Source: Arthrobacter sp. AZCC_0090
Lineage (GTDB): Bacteria; Actinomycetota; Actinomycetes; Actinomycetales; Micrococcaceae
Direction of reading: 5' to 3'
Length of the DNA: 64,000 bases
NCBI RefSeq assembly: GCF_014207375.1
Contig: NZ_JACHEE010000001.1
Span: 62,001 to 126,000 of the forward strand
In this document: piece by piece, positions 1 through 8,970 of the stretch
How positions within the stretch are numbered: the stretch's first letter is position 1
Layout: the number at the start of each line of letters is the position of its first letter
Program-made: the position numbers and the translations under genes
Notes under the pieces: model-generated
What the model was told of the DNA's origin: nothing
Database searches by the model: none
What the model saw: only the letters and a program-made list of their open reading frames with translations

Positions 1-1
1 C

Positions 2-1129
2 ATCCAGTCGGTTGTAGACGCCTACAACCAGAGCCAGAGCAAGGTGAAGGTCAAGGTTCAGGCTTTCCCGCAGGACTCCTACAACGACTCTGTCGTCGCT
101 GCTGCCTCCGCGAACAAACTGCCCTGCATCGTCGACATTGACGGACCGAACGTCCCCAACTGGGCATGGTCGAAATACCTTACCCCACTGAAACTCTCGG
201 CAGATCTGTCCCAGAATTTGCCCAGCACCTTGGGTAAATGGAACGGCCAGACGTACTCGTTCGGATACTACGACGTCGCTTTGGCCATGCTGGCCCGCGC
301 ATCGGACCTGAAAGCTGCCGGCATCCGTGTGGCTACCGTGGACAAGCCTTGGACCAAAGACGAATTTGAATCCGCCCTGGCTGCGCTGAAGAGGCTGGGC
401 AAATGGGACAACCCGCTGGACCTCGGGACGTCAGGCACAGGTGAATGGCTCCCCTATGCCTACTCACCTTTCCTGCAGTCCTTCGGCGGGGACCTGATCA
501 ACCGTAAGGACTTCCAGAGCGCAGACGGCGCGCTTAACGGTGACAAGGCAGTCGAGTGGGCAAACTGGTTCCATGGCCTCATCGCCAAGGGCTACGCCGC
601 GCAGAAGAGCGGCAAGGATTCCACGGCAGATTTCCTGAACAACAAGAGCGCTATCGTCTACACAGGCAGCTGGGCCGCCGATAAGGCCCGTACGGCGCTG
701 GGCGACGACCTGGTCGTCATGCCCTCAGTCGACCTGGGCAACGGACCGAAGATCGGCGGCGGATCCTGGCAGTGGGGTGTGACCACAGGCTGCAAGAACC
801 CGGACGCAGCGATGGACTACCTCTCCTTCTCCCTCAAGCCGGAGAACATCGCCAAGGTTGCCAAGGCCACCGGCACGATTCCCGCTACCGATGCCGCCGC
901 GGCCCTGGTACCAGGTTACGAGCCGACGGGCAAGAACCGAGTCTTCCTTGACTTCTCCAAGAAGTCTGCGGTGCTACGACCCGAAACGCCTGCCTATCCG
1001 TTCATTGCTACCGAGTTCGGCAAGGCCGCCCAAGACATCATTTCCGGTGCCGACCCGAAGCAGGTCCTTGACAAAGCCGTCAAGAACATCGATTCAAATA
1101 TCAAGTCCAACAACGGCTACAAGAGCTAG
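2..1129 (+). CDS. Sugar ABC transporter substrate-binding protein (5' truncated)
   Basis: This is the C-terminal 375 residues of a family 1 extracellular solute-binding protein. The reading frame is open from base 2, so the start, signal peptide and lipobox lie outside the window; a GTG at 44 is only an internal codon. The remaining part has the usual alternating lobes (for example IVYTGSWAADKA and GGGSWQWGVTTGCKNPDAA) seen in MalE-like proteins. It lies directly upstream of two MalF/MalG-type permeases, a GH32 fructosidase and a sugar kinase, so the ligand is probably a fructose-containing saccharide; that specificity is inferred from neighbours. No ATPase gene lies in the visible part of the operon, which fits the actinobacterial habit of sharing an MsiK-type ATPase. 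Confidence 0.9.
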   Translation: MQSVVDAYNQSQSKVKVKVQAFPQDSYNDSVVAAASANKLPCIVDIDGPNVPNWAWSKYLTPLKLSADLSQNLPSTLGKWNGQTYSFGYYDVALAMLARASDLKAAGIRVATVDKPWTKDEFESALAALKRLGKWDNPLDLGTSGTGEWLPYAYSPFLQSFGGDLINRKDFQSADGALNGDKAVEWANWFHGLIAKGYAAQKSGKDSTADFLNNKSAIVYTGSWAADKARTALGDDLVVMPSVDLGNGPKIGGGSWQWGVTTGCKNPDAAMDYLSFSLKPENIAKVAKATGTIPATDAAAALVPGYEPTGKNRVFLDFSKKSAVLRPETPAYPFIATEFGKAAQDIISGADPKQVLDKAVKNIDSNIKSNNGYKS

Positions 1130-1136
1130 CCAGCCT

Positions 1137-1176
1137 CCGGGGTGCCGCGTTGCTAGCTAGCAGCGCGGCACCCCGG
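1137..1176 (+). promoter_or_regulatory. Intercistronic stem-loop after the binding-protein gene
   Basis: Perfect 13-bp arms (1137-1149 and 1164-1176) enclose a second palindrome, TGCTAGCTAGCA, at 1151-1162, so the RNA could form a stem of about 20 bp. There is no T-run, and the permease genes follow on the same strand. A stabilising or partial-termination hairpin that keeps binding-protein mRNA more abundant than permease mRNA is the likely role (inference). Confidence 0.7.
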
Positions 1177-1201
1177 ACCGGACCACTCAGGACCACTCAC
1201 G

Positions 1202-2167
1202 ATGAACTCCTCTTCAGCTCCGGCAGCCTTGCCGGCAACCACCCCTGCCGTCCCTTCAAAGCCCTCGGCCCAGAAGCCACGCCAGCTCAGAAAATACCAT
1301 CGGCGCGAACAACGCGCCGGATGGGCCATGCTCGGCCCGGCGCTGCTCCTGTTGCTACTTTTCGTCTTCGTACCAGCAATGCTCGCCTTTGGCCTGGCCT
1401 TCACCAATGCACGTCTGATTTCACCGAACCCGCCGACATTCGCCGGATTGGATAACTTCGTCCGCCTCTTCGCAGATGAAGGGTTCTACCGGTCCCTCCT
1501 GAACGTGGCGTACTTCGCAGTCATCGTGGTGCCGCTGCAGGCCGGTGTTGCGCTGATCATGGCACTGCTGGTCAATGCAAAGGTCCGCGGAGTCAACTTC
1601 TTCCGCACCGTGTATTTCCTACCCGTAGTCACCTCCATGGTGGTCGTATCGCTCTTGTGGCTGTTCATCTACCGTCAGGACGGCCTGCTCAACGAAATCA
1701 TCACCAAGCTGACCTTCGGAGCAGTTCATGGCCCGGACTGGTTGAACAACACCGCCACGGCAATGCCGGCCATCATCCTGATGTCGGTGTGGCAGGGCGC
1801 AGGGTTCCACATGATCATCTGGCTTTCAGGGCTCCAGACCATTTCAGCCGAGCTCTACGAAGCCGCCGACATTGACGGCGTTGGCCGGTGGCAGCGGTTC
1901 CGGTACATCACCTGGCCAGGCCTGTCTTCCACCCGGAGCCTGATCCTGATCACCATCACGATCCAGGCGCTCAGCCTGTTCACACAAATCAACGTGATGA
2001 CTCAAGGCGGGCCGCTGGATTCGACGACGACGATCGTCTACCAGGCTGTCCGTGCCGGATTCAAACAGCAGGAAACCTCCTACGCCTCCGCGATTTCCCT
2101 AGTTTTCTTCGCGCTCGTCCTCATCATCTCCGGAGTACAGCGCTACCTCACCCGAGAGAAGTCCTAA
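1202..2167 (+). CDS. Sugar ABC transporter permease, MalF type
   Basis: A 321-residue inner-membrane permease of the binding-protein-dependent carbohydrate family (MalF/UgpA-like). After a Pro/Ser-rich cytoplasmic N-terminus, the first membrane segment lies at about residues 40-65 (LLLLLLFVFVPAMLAFGL), and about five more follow. The EAA loop that contacts the ATPase is seen as ELYEAADIDGVGRWQRF near residue 220. It follows the binding-protein gene after a 72-base gap that carries a hairpin, and precedes the second permease with a 1-base gap, so the two permeases are surely co-translated. Substrate is inferred from the GH32 and kinase genes downstream. Confidence 0.93.
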   Translation: MNSSSAPAALPATTPAVPSKPSAQKPRQLRKYHRREQRAGWAMLGPALLLLLLFVFVPAMLAFGLAFTNARLISPNPPTFAGLDNFVRLFADEGFYRSLLNVAYFAVIVVPLQAGVALIMALLVNAKVRGVNFFRTVYFLPVVTSMVVVSLLWLFIYRQDGLLNEIITKLTFGAVHGPDWLNNTATAMPAIILMSVWQGAGFHMIIWLSGLQTISAELYEAADIDGVGRWQRFRYITWPGLSSTRSLILITITIQALSLFTQINVMTQGGPLDSTTTIVYQAVRAGFKQQETSYASAISLVFFALVLIISGVQRYLTREKS

Positions 2168-2168
2168 C

Positions 2169-3098
2169 ATGGCCACCACTCTAGAGCGCACCAGCCGGCG
2201 GGCCGGGGCCCGTTCAACTTCACCGAACCCCCGGCGGCTGCGCGGCATCGGCGGCTGGATTGGCCGGATCCTCCTAGGCATCGTCTTTGCCTTCCCTTTG
2301 CTGTTCATGTTCGTATCTTCGCTGAAGCCGGACCAGCAGATTTTCGGGGATCTATCCTCGATTGCCGCCTTCCTGCCGGTGGGCAATCTCTCGTTTGACA
2401 ACTACGGGGCAGTGTTTGACCGGGTGCCCGCCGCCAGGTTCCTGATCAACTCCATCGGCATCTCCGCCGTGACCGTCATTCTGGGGGTCTTGATCAACAG
2501 CCTCGCGGCATTCGCCCTGTCGCGCATGAGGGTCCGAGGCAAAGGAATCATCCTGACGCTCATCATCGCCACACTCATCGTGCCGTTCGAAACACTGGCG
2601 CTTCCCCTGGTCTGGTGGGTCAACCAGCTGCCCACGCTCGAGCTCGACGGCTTCAACCTGTCACTGACCACCGGATGGCTGGACACCTACCAGGTGCAGA
2701 TCATCCCGTTCGTGGCCAACGCGTTCTCCATCTACCTCTTCCACCAGTACTTCGACTCGATTCCCAAGGAACTAGACGAGGCAGCCCGCGTGGACGGGGC
2801 CAGCTGGTTCAAGATCTACCGCAAGATTGTCATGCCGCTCTCCGGGCCGGCCATCGCCACGGTCTCCATCTTGACTTTCCTCCCGGCGTGGAACTCCTAC
2901 CTGTGGCCCCTCATGGTCGTCCAAAGCGAAGAACTGCGCCCCGTCATGATCGGCGTCCAGTACTTCTTCCAGCTCAACGTCTCCTGGGGCCAGGTCATGG
3001 CCTACTCGTCAATGATCACCCTGCCGGTAGTCGCCTTGTTCATCGCGTTCCAGCGCTCTTTCGTAAACAGCATCGCCTCAAGCGGCGTCAAAGGCTAA
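2169..3098 (+). CDS. Sugar ABC transporter permease, MalG type
   Basis: A 309-residue partner permease of the MalG/UgpE type. The N-terminal ~30 residues are basic and cytoplasmic, followed by six predicted membrane helices starting at about residue 35 (ILLGIVFAFPLLFMFVSS). The EAA motif appears as KELDEAARVDGASWFKI near residue 205. The start ATG is 1 base after the stop of the MalF-type gene. The two permeases would form a heterodimeric channel served by the upstream binding protein and an ATPase encoded elsewhere. Confidence 0.93.
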   Translation: MATTLERTSRRAGARSTSPNPRRLRGIGGWIGRILLGIVFAFPLLFMFVSSLKPDQQIFGDLSSIAAFLPVGNLSFDNYGAVFDRVPAARFLINSIGISAVTVILGVLINSLAAFALSRMRVRGKGIILTLIIATLIVPFETLALPLVWWVNQLPTLELDGFNLSLTTGWLDTYQVQIIPFVANAFSIYLFHQYFDSIPKELDEAARVDGASWFKIYRKIVMPLSGPAIATVSILTFLPAWNSYLWPLMVVQSEELRPVMIGVQYFFQLNVSWGQVMAYSSMITLPVVALFIAFQRSFVNSIASSGVKG

Positions 3099-3130
3099 GC
3101 AAGAAATCCTCAAGGCGAGGAGCGCTGCTC

Positions 3131-3172
3131 CTGCCAGTCTCAAGGGTCTCAACGGGCCCCTGAGACTGGCAG
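3131..3172 (+). terminator. Stem-loop between permease and GH32 genes
   Basis: Perfect 12-bp arms CTGCCAGTCTCA (3131-3142) and TGAGACTGGCAG (3161-3172) with an 18-base loop, no clear T-run. It lies in the 199-base gap before the GH32 start, so it may be a leaky terminator or an mRNA end-stabiliser that separates transporter from enzyme expression. Confidence 0.6.
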
Positions 3173-3297
3173 TTGCGCCCGGTCACCTCCGCTGCGCCTT
3201 GAAATTCTCAGCACCCAGGCCAGCCAGCCTCCCGCCGTCGGCACCCCGAAGACAAGTCGGCATCCCGAACACAATACAGAAGCGAGATTCAAACCCC

Positions 3298-4806
3298 ATG
3301 ACCGCCGTGACCGCCACGACCCCCGATGCTTTCCGGCCTGCGCTGCACTACGCCGCCCGCAGCACCTGGCTGAACGACCCCAACGGCCTAATTTTCCATG
3401 AGGGCCTTTACCACCTCTACTACCAGAACAACCCCGAAGACAACGTGTGGGGAAACATGTCTTGGGGCCACGCCACATCGGCGGACCTTGTGACATGGAC
3501 GGAGCAACCGGTAGCGATTCCTTGCGACGAGCAGGAAGACATCTATTCCGGCAGCATCGTGTTCGACCGGTACAACACCAGCGGATTCGGCACTGAGTCA
3601 AGGCCCGCTCTCGTGGCCATCTACACCAGCGCCTTCAAACCTGCGTCGGAGCACAATGGCGTACAGGCCCAGTCCCTCGCATACAGCCAGGACGGCGGCT
3701 ACACCTGGACCAAATACGCCGGCAACCCGGTGTTGAACCGCGGTTCCGCCGAATTCCGCGACCCGAAGGTCTTTCGCTACGAATCGGGGACCACAAGCTA
3801 CTGGGTGATGGTTGCTGTTGAAGCACTGGACTTCAAAGTCGTCTTCTACAGTTCCCCCGACCTCAAAAACTGGGAGTTTCTGAGCAGCTTCGGCCCGGCG
3901 AATGCTACCGGCGGCGTATGGGAATGCCCCGATCTCTTTCCACTGCTGGTTGATGGTGATCCGGACAACGTGAAATGGGTCCTGACAGTAAACCTCAATC
4001 CCGGCGGACCCAACAGCGGTTCCGCCGGGCAGTACTTCGTGGGAGATTTCGACGGCGTGACGTTCACCTCCTCTTCGACGGTCACCGAAGGCGCGCACGA
4101 CCCGGCCAGACTAGGGGAGTACCAATGGCTCGATTGGGGGCGCGACTACTACGCGGCGGTCTCATTCAGCGACGTTCCCGACGGGCGCCGGCTCATGATT
4201 GCGTGGATGAACAACTGGGAGTACGCCAACGAGATTCCCACCTCACCGTGGCGCAGCCCCATGTCCCTCGTCCGCGAAGTGTCCCTGCAGGGCGTGGACG
4301 GAGCGCCTCGACTCGTGCAGCACGTTGCACGGGAGCTGACGTCGCTCGGTTCCGGAGATCCCACGTTCACGGTCGGTGCCTGTGAAATAGCCGAAGGCGA
4401 ACACATCATGGACGGTGCCGCCGGGAGCGTCCAGCGGATCGAGGCAAACCTCGCGCCTGGAACAGCCGAAGAGTTCGGGGTCATCGTCCGCGGAAACGGA
4501 ACTCGGGGGACCCGTATCGGGATTCGGCCCGCTGAAGGCCGCATCGTTGTCGACCGCCGGGAATCCGGTCAAACAGACTTCCACGAATCGTTCGCTTCGA
4601 TCGACTCGGCCCCCGTCCAGCCAAGCGGCAATTCTTATGATGTCACCATCTACGTGGACCGTTGCTCCGTCGAGGTTTTCGCCCAGGGAGGCCGGGTCAC
4701 CCTGTCCGAGCTGATCTTCCCGACCTGCACCAGCACCGACTTTTCCGTCTACGCATCAGGCGGCACGGCAACGATTAACAGCCTCAAGATCACTCACTTG
4801 GCATGA
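3298..4806 (+). CDS. Glycoside hydrolase family 32 (fructan beta-fructosidase / sucrase)
   Basis: Hydrolyses terminal fructosyl linkages in sucrose, inulin or levan-type oligosaccharides. All three GH32 signature blocks are present: WLNDPNG (nucleophile Asp) about 20 residues from the start, FRDPKVF (transition-state Asp) in the middle, and WECPDLF (acid/base Glu). The five-bladed propeller is followed by the usual C-terminal beta-sandwich (YDVTIYVDRCSVEVFAQGG). I take the ATG at 3298, giving 502 residues, because the N-terminal block then begins close to the protein start; the frame is open back to a TTG at 3199. No signal peptide is visible, so the enzyme is probably cytoplasmic and acts on imported oligosaccharide, consistent with the ABC importer upstream and the sugar kinase 27 bases downstream. 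Confidence 0.95.
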   Translation: MTAVTATTPDAFRPALHYAARSTWLNDPNGLIFHEGLYHLYYQNNPEDNVWGNMSWGHATSADLVTWTEQPVAIPCDEQEDIYSGSIVFDRYNTSGFGTESRPALVAIYTSAFKPASEHNGVQAQSLAYSQDGGYTWTKYAGNPVLNRGSAEFRDPKVFRYESGTTSYWVMVAVEALDFKVVFYSSPDLKNWEFLSSFGPANATGGVWECPDLFPLLVDGDPDNVKWVLTVNLNPGGPNSGSAGQYFVGDFDGVTFTSSSTVTEGAHDPARLGEYQWLDWGRDYYAAVSFSDVPDGRRLMIAWMNNWEYANEIPTSPWRSPMSLVREVSLQGVDGAPRLVQHVARELTSLGSGDPTFTVGACEIAEGEHIMDGAAGSVQRIEANLAPGTAEEFGVIVRGNGTRGTRIGIRPAEGRIVVDRRESGQTDFHESFASIDSAPVQPSGNSYDVTIYVDRCSVEVFAQGGRVTLSELIFPTCTSTDFSVYASGGTATINSLKITHLA

Positions 4807-4833
4807 CCGCAGAACGCGAAGAGAGACCTGTAA

Positions 4834-5922
4834 ATGCAAAACCCAGACGCCATATTCCCGGACCGGAAGTTCCTCGACGTCGTTGTTGTCGGTGAGGCCC
4901 TCATCGACGTCGTCATCTCGCCCGAGGGCATTCGCGAGCACCCCGGAGGGTCGCCGGCAAACGTGGCCTACGGGCTGGGCCGGCTGGGAGTCCCCACCGG
5001 GCTGTTGACCGCGCTCGGCGACGACGAACGCGGTGCTGCCATCGAAGCGCACCTGAGCGGCGCCGGTGTAACGCTTTTGCCGGGCTCATACTCCCTGGAC
5101 AGAACCGCCGTCGCAACGGCCAATGTGGCACCGGATGGCTCCGCGACCTACGAGTTCGATGTCGACTGGGACTTGGATCCGGTCGCTCCCGCCGACCTCC
5201 CCAAGGTGCTCCACACCGGTTCGATCGCCACCTTTCTCACACCCGGTGCCGACGCCGTCAAGAAGCTCCTGCAGCAGTCCCACCGCGGATGTATGGTCAC
5301 CTACGATCCCAACATCAGGCCGTCTCTGCTCGGCAGCCACACCGAGGCGAAGGCGATTTTCGAAGACCTGGCTCAGCTGACCGACGTCGTCAAACTCAGC
5401 GATGAAGACGCGAAGTGGCTCTACCCACGAATGAGCCTGGACGACACAGCCTCACACATCCTGGGTCTCGGCACGGACTTGGCGGTCATCACCAAAGGTT
5501 CCGAGGGTTCGCTGCTCACCACGCCCACGACGCAGCTGGCCATCCCCGCGGTGAAATCCGAGGTGGCTGACACGATCGGGGCTGGTGATTCGTACATGGC
5601 AGCCCTGATCTTTGGACTCCTCAGCAGCGGAACCGGGAGCTTCACCCCGGCGGCACTGGAACGCCTGGGGAAGACCGCATCCATGGCGGCCGCGATCACC
5701 GTGGGGCGTGCAGGCGCTAATCCCCCCACCGAGGCGGAGCTGCGCGACGCTCTGGAGCAGGGGGGAATGCCCTCTGATAGTGAGGGAACCTGGCGTTGGC
5801 GACGAGGTCGGGATGCGCGACGACCTCCAGTCCGTCCACGGGCCAAGCGATGCCAGCCATGCGTCGAACCACGACGTCCTGGGTGCCGAGGACTCTGCCC
5901 GCGCTGCGCAGATGTCCACTGA
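4834..5922 (+). CDS. PfkB-family carbohydrate kinase (probable fructokinase), altered C-terminus
   Basis: An ATP-dependent sugar kinase of the ribokinase/PfkB fold, probably fructokinase, which would phosphorylate fructose released by the GH32 enzyme. Visible motifs are the N-terminal GEALIDVVISPEG and HPGGSPANVAYGLGRLG, and the catalytic C-terminal signature DTIGAGDSYMAAL (Asp base). Family members end soon after the ITVGRAGANPPTEAEL helix at about residue 300. Here about 50 further residues follow, rich in Arg, Pro and Cys, that do not look like part of the fold. The coding sequence therefore seems to have lost its native stop codon at about 5760 and to run into unrelated DNA; this may be a rearrangement junction. 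The kinase core appears intact. Confidence 0.88.
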   Translation: MQNPDAIFPDRKFLDVVVVGEALIDVVISPEGIREHPGGSPANVAYGLGRLGVPTGLLTALGDDERGAAIEAHLSGAGVTLLPGSYSLDRTAVATANVAPDGSATYEFDVDWDLDPVAPADLPKVLHTGSIATFLTPGADAVKKLLQQSHRGCMVTYDPNIRPSLLGSHTEAKAIFEDLAQLTDVVKLSDEDAKWLYPRMSLDDTASHILGLGTDLAVITKGSEGSLLTTPTTQLAIPAVKSEVADTIGAGDSYMAALIFGLLSSGTGSFTPAALERLGKTASMAAAITVGRAGANPPTEAELRDALEQGGMPSDSEGTWRWRRGRDARRPPVRPRAKRCQPCVEPRRPGCRGLCPRCADVH

Positions 5923-5955
5923 CTGACCATTGATCACGGCCTGCCGCGGGGCTGC

Positions 5956-7584
5956 TTAGCCTCGGTCCTTGTTCCCTTTGCCGCCTTGTTGGCCTGAATC
6001 GGAGCGTGGCCGCTGGAGCGTGAAGGATTCGAAGGATGCGAGCTGTCCCTGGGGACCGGTGACGTTGTAGTACGAGACCTCCATCTTCGTCGGTCCTCCG
6101 GGCTCGGTGCCGGGGTCGACGCTGAAGGCCGCGAAACCATAGGAGTTCGCGGCATCCCGTTGAGCCGACCAAGGTGCGTCTTCCTGGACGTAGACCGGTG
6201 GCCCCTTATGCGTTGTGGGGTCGGGTGCGCCAACGTTCGTGATGACGCGGCATGAAGGAGGGTTGTAGAACAACTGATTCGACGGCACGGACGTTCCGCC
6301 CCCGCCCAAGACCATGTGCACCGTCCCTTTGGTGGTATCGATGACGTCGGTGCGGGTGTCTGCCGGAATCGGGGTCAGCGTTGCGTTGGCTTGTTGACCG
6401 CGGATCGGGTGGGAGCGTTCGTAGTGGTGCTCGTGCCCGCAAACAACCAGGTCCACGCCGTACTTGTCGAACAGCGGCACCCATTCCTGCCGGACGCCCA
6501 GGTCGGCACCGTTGAAGGATCCTGCCGTGCTGATGACAACCTGGTGCATGCAGACGACCACCCAGTCGATGTTCCTATCCGACCTTGCCGCGCTGAGTTC
6601 ATTTTCGAGCCAGGCTTTCTGGGCGCCCTTCGAGTAGCCCCTGACGTAGCTGTTGCCGCCGTCTTGGTAGCAGACGTCGTCGTTGGCGAGGCTGATGACC
6701 CGGACTGAACCCGCGGTGAAGGAGTACCAGAGACCGCGGGTGAGGTCGGTCTGCCCCGGCTGGGGCGGAACGGAGAAGTACGTCTGGTAGGCGGCATATC
6801 CGATCGGACCGTTGCCCAGTTCGTTCTCGTGGTTTCCCGCCGCTGGCATCCATGGGCGGTGACGGGCGCTGCGTGAGTTGTTGTCCCAGAAGTCAGTCCA
6901 GGTCCGCACCCGGTTCTCCGAGATATTGGCGTAGCAAAGATCGCCATTGAACAGGTGGAAAAGCGGCTGCACGCGTTCGACGCCGGCCGGCATGTCACCG
7001 GCAGCAGGGGAACCGAGGTTGTCGTTGACCCACTGCGGGCTACCCGAAGTGGAGCCAGACTTCTTTCCGAGCGTGGGGGTGCCTTGGTCACCGAAGCTGG
7101 TGAAGGTGAATTTTCCGCGCCCGCGCGGCCCCGTACGGAAAGAGCCAAACTCTGGCTGCGCGCCGTCGTGGATGGCTGCGTAGACGTAGTCATGGGATGG
7201 AACGAGCTCGCTGAGTTTCGCGTGGTACGCGTACACCTTCTGGCCGGATTTGGCGTCGACGTAGCTGGTTTCTACCGCGTCCTGGCTCCGTCCATAGCTT
7301 CCGTCGATTTCGCCGAGCATCGCCCGCGCATGCTTGACGGGCTGCAAGGTGTGCCACGACACCACGACTTCGCTGGATGCATCGTTACCGAACTGCAGAT
7401 GCAGGCCGTTCACAACCGGGGTGGTCAGCGGGTCGCCGACGGCGGAGGGCAGGGTCGTCTTGTTGCCACCAGCTGATGCCGGGGTTGCGCCCGCCAAAAC
7501 GGCGGCGGCACTGGCGGCTCCGGCAGCCGTGAAGAAGCCGCGGCGCGAGAATCCGGTACTAAAGATTTCCTTGTCATCAGTCAT
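5956..7584 (-). CDS. Tat-exported purple-acid-phosphatase-like metallophosphoesterase
   Basis: A 542-residue secreted phosphatase. The N-terminus has a twin-arginine signal (SRRGFFTAAGAASAAAVLAG, ending near ASAGG), so the folded metalloenzyme would be exported by Tat. A fibronectin-like N-terminal domain (VVSWHTLQPVKHARAMLGE) is followed by the metallophosphoesterase domain with the metal ligands TSFGDQGTP, FHLFNGDLCYA, AAGNHENE, VVCMHQVV and VVCGHEHHYERSHP. The start is the ATG at 7584, just before the Tat signal; a longer frame reaching 7776 adds 64 residues that do not look like a protein N-terminus. It converges on the kinase gene with a 33-base gap. Role: release of phosphate from extracellular organic phosphate (family knowledge). 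Confidence 0.92.
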   Translation of the reverse strand: MTDDKEIFSTGFSRRGFFTAAGAASAAAVLAGATPASAGGNKTTLPSAVGDPLTTPVVNGLHLQFGNDASSEVVVSWHTLQPVKHARAMLGEIDGSYGRSQDAVETSYVDAKSGQKVYAYHAKLSELVPSHDYVYAAIHDGAQPEFGSFRTGPRGRGKFTFTSFGDQGTPTLGKKSGSTSGSPQWVNDNLGSPAAGDMPAGVERVQPLFHLFNGDLCYANISENRVRTWTDFWDNNSRSARHRPWMPAAGNHENELGNGPIGYAAYQTYFSVPPQPGQTDLTRGLWYSFTAGSVRVISLANDDVCYQDGGNSYVRGYSKGAQKAWLENELSAARSDRNIDWVVVCMHQVVISTAGSFNGADLGVRQEWVPLFDKYGVDLVVCGHEHHYERSHPIRGQQANATLTPIPADTRTDVIDTTKGTVHMVLGGGGTSVPSNQLFYNPPSCRVITNVGAPDPTTHKGPPVYVQEDAPWSAQRDAANSYGFAAFSVDPGTEPGGPTKMEVSYYNVTGPQGQLASFESFTLQRPRSDSGQQGGKGNKDRG

Positions 7585-7804
7585 GGAGACAGCTTGGTGC
7601 GGCGTCGAGGCGAAACAGTGAAAACCGTCCAAGCGGCGAGCCACTGACAAATTAATTCTTGGTGACCTTCTCTGCCAATCTGCTGCCCTCGGCAAGCAAA
7701 AGCGGAAGAACCGCGGCCGATGGGTCACCGCAGGCCCTTGGACCGCTGATCGCTCCAGGGATAGCATTGCCGGCACGGACGTCGATCAAATCGAGGAGAC
7801 GGAG

Positions 7805-8440
7805 ATGGGCGAGGCACGGTCAGAGGCGTCGTCAGGGGACCTGATGGTCGATCTGATCATTTCGTTGGACGGGTATGCCTCCGCCGAGGGATGGCCCGGC
7901 TGGTGGGGGCTCGAAGGGCCGGAATACCTGGCTTGGCTTGCGCAGGAGGGGGAAAAGGACTACACCGTCCTTCTCGGTGCGAATACATATCGGCTGATGT
8001 CCAGCATGTCAGAGGCGGCCGCGGCCGAGAGCTCGGGATTCTCCGAGGATGAGGGAGCCAGCCTGACCGGGCTTGCCGCCGTGCCTAAGGTGGTCTTCTC
8101 CTCCACGTTGCAGCCACCCCTGAGTTGGCCGAACTCGGAGCTGGTCACCGGGGACGTGCTCAAGGCGGTGGCCGAGATGAAACGGACCGCGACCGGACCC
8201 TTGCGCACTCTCGGCAGCCTCAGCCTCTGCCGCTCGCTTCTGGCCGCTGGTCTCGTGGACAGGTTCCGGGTGGTCGTCTTTCCGGTGATCACCGGCCGCA
8301 CCGGGCGGGAGCGGATCTACGACGGCTATCCGGACGTCTCGCTCGAGATGGTGGACAGCAGGACCTTCGACGGGCGGCTCCAGTTGCTCGAGTATGTCCC
8401 GACCGTGCTCAGCGATCCGCCGGGTAGCGCTCCGACCTGA
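7805..8440 (+). CDS. Dihydrofolate-reductase-like protein (RibD C-terminal domain family)
   Basis: A 211-residue protein of the RibD_C/DHFR-like superfamily, with the characteristic start VDLIISLDGYASAEGW, the central LLGANTYRLM, and the NADPH-site pattern PLRTLGSLSLCRSLLAAGLVD followed by RVVVFPVITGRTGRERI. Such stand-alone domains are usually NADPH-dependent reductases of unknown substrate. A GAGGAG ribosome-binding site at 7793-7798 supports the ATG at 7805; a second ATG at 7844 would begin right at the fold. Monocistronic. Confidence 0.85.
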   Translation: MGEARSEASSGDLMVDLIISLDGYASAEGWPGWWGLEGPEYLAWLAQEGEKDYTVLLGANTYRLMSSMSEAAAAESSGFSEDEGASLTGLAAVPKVVFSSTLQPPLSWPNSELVTGDVLKAVAEMKRTATGPLRTLGSLSLCRSLLAAGLVDRFRVVVFPVITGRTGRERIYDGYPDVSLEMVDSRTFDGRLQLLEYVPTVLSDPPGSAPT

Positions 8441-8553
8441 GCCAATCCGACTTCGGTGGGCGAGCAACACTTCAGCGCCCGCCCCGTCCAATCGCGACAT
8501 GCCTCGAGGACGACGGCGGCAATCGCGCGCCGCTGTTGTTGGAAATCGCTGAC

Positions 8554-8970
8554 TCAGTCCTGCTCGTCGAATAGGCGAGTCAAGCAATCGGCATAGTTGG
8601 TCAGTATGGCCGCGAAAGTGAGCAGGTGGAGGCCGCCGTAGATGGCCGCCTCCGCCCTTTCCCTGTCTGCTTCGCCGGCGTGGCAGAGGAGTGGTTCGCA
8701 ACTGGTTCCGTTCGCGGTGAGCGTTGCGATTCCCCAAGGGTGACGGGGGTCGGTGACTGCGATGCCTGCTGCGTCGAGTGTGTCGCGGAGGACGTATCTT
8801 GTGACTGTCCTCCACGACTGGAGGAAAGATGGCCGCAGTTCTTCAACGAGTTCCTCGTCTTTGCTGTCGTAAGCGCGCCCCAGATTCGTGGAGAGCTCGT
8901 CCCACTCCTGGGCGTCGCGGACCATGAGATGTCCGGCGCGTAGGCGGGCAATTGTTTCGTTCAACGTCAT
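8554..8970 (-). CDS. Hypothetical protein, 138 residues
   Basis: A mostly helical, acidic protein that I cannot assign to a family. It has Cys at two close positions (TSCEPLLCH) in the middle and ends in a helical stretch (YADCLTRLFDEQD). There is no signal peptide or clear membrane segment. It has a modest GGGGA-type site upstream of the ATG at 8970. It stands alone between convergent and divergent neighbours. Codon use resembles that of the surrounding genes, so it is probably a real gene. Confidence 0.6.
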   Translation of the reverse strand: MTLNETIARLRAGHLMVRDAQEWDELSTNLGRAYDSKDEELVEELRPSFLQSWRTVTRYVLRDTLDAAGIAVTDPRHPWGIATLTANGTSCEPLLCHAGEADRERAEAAIYGGLHLLTFAAILTNYADCLTRLFDEQD

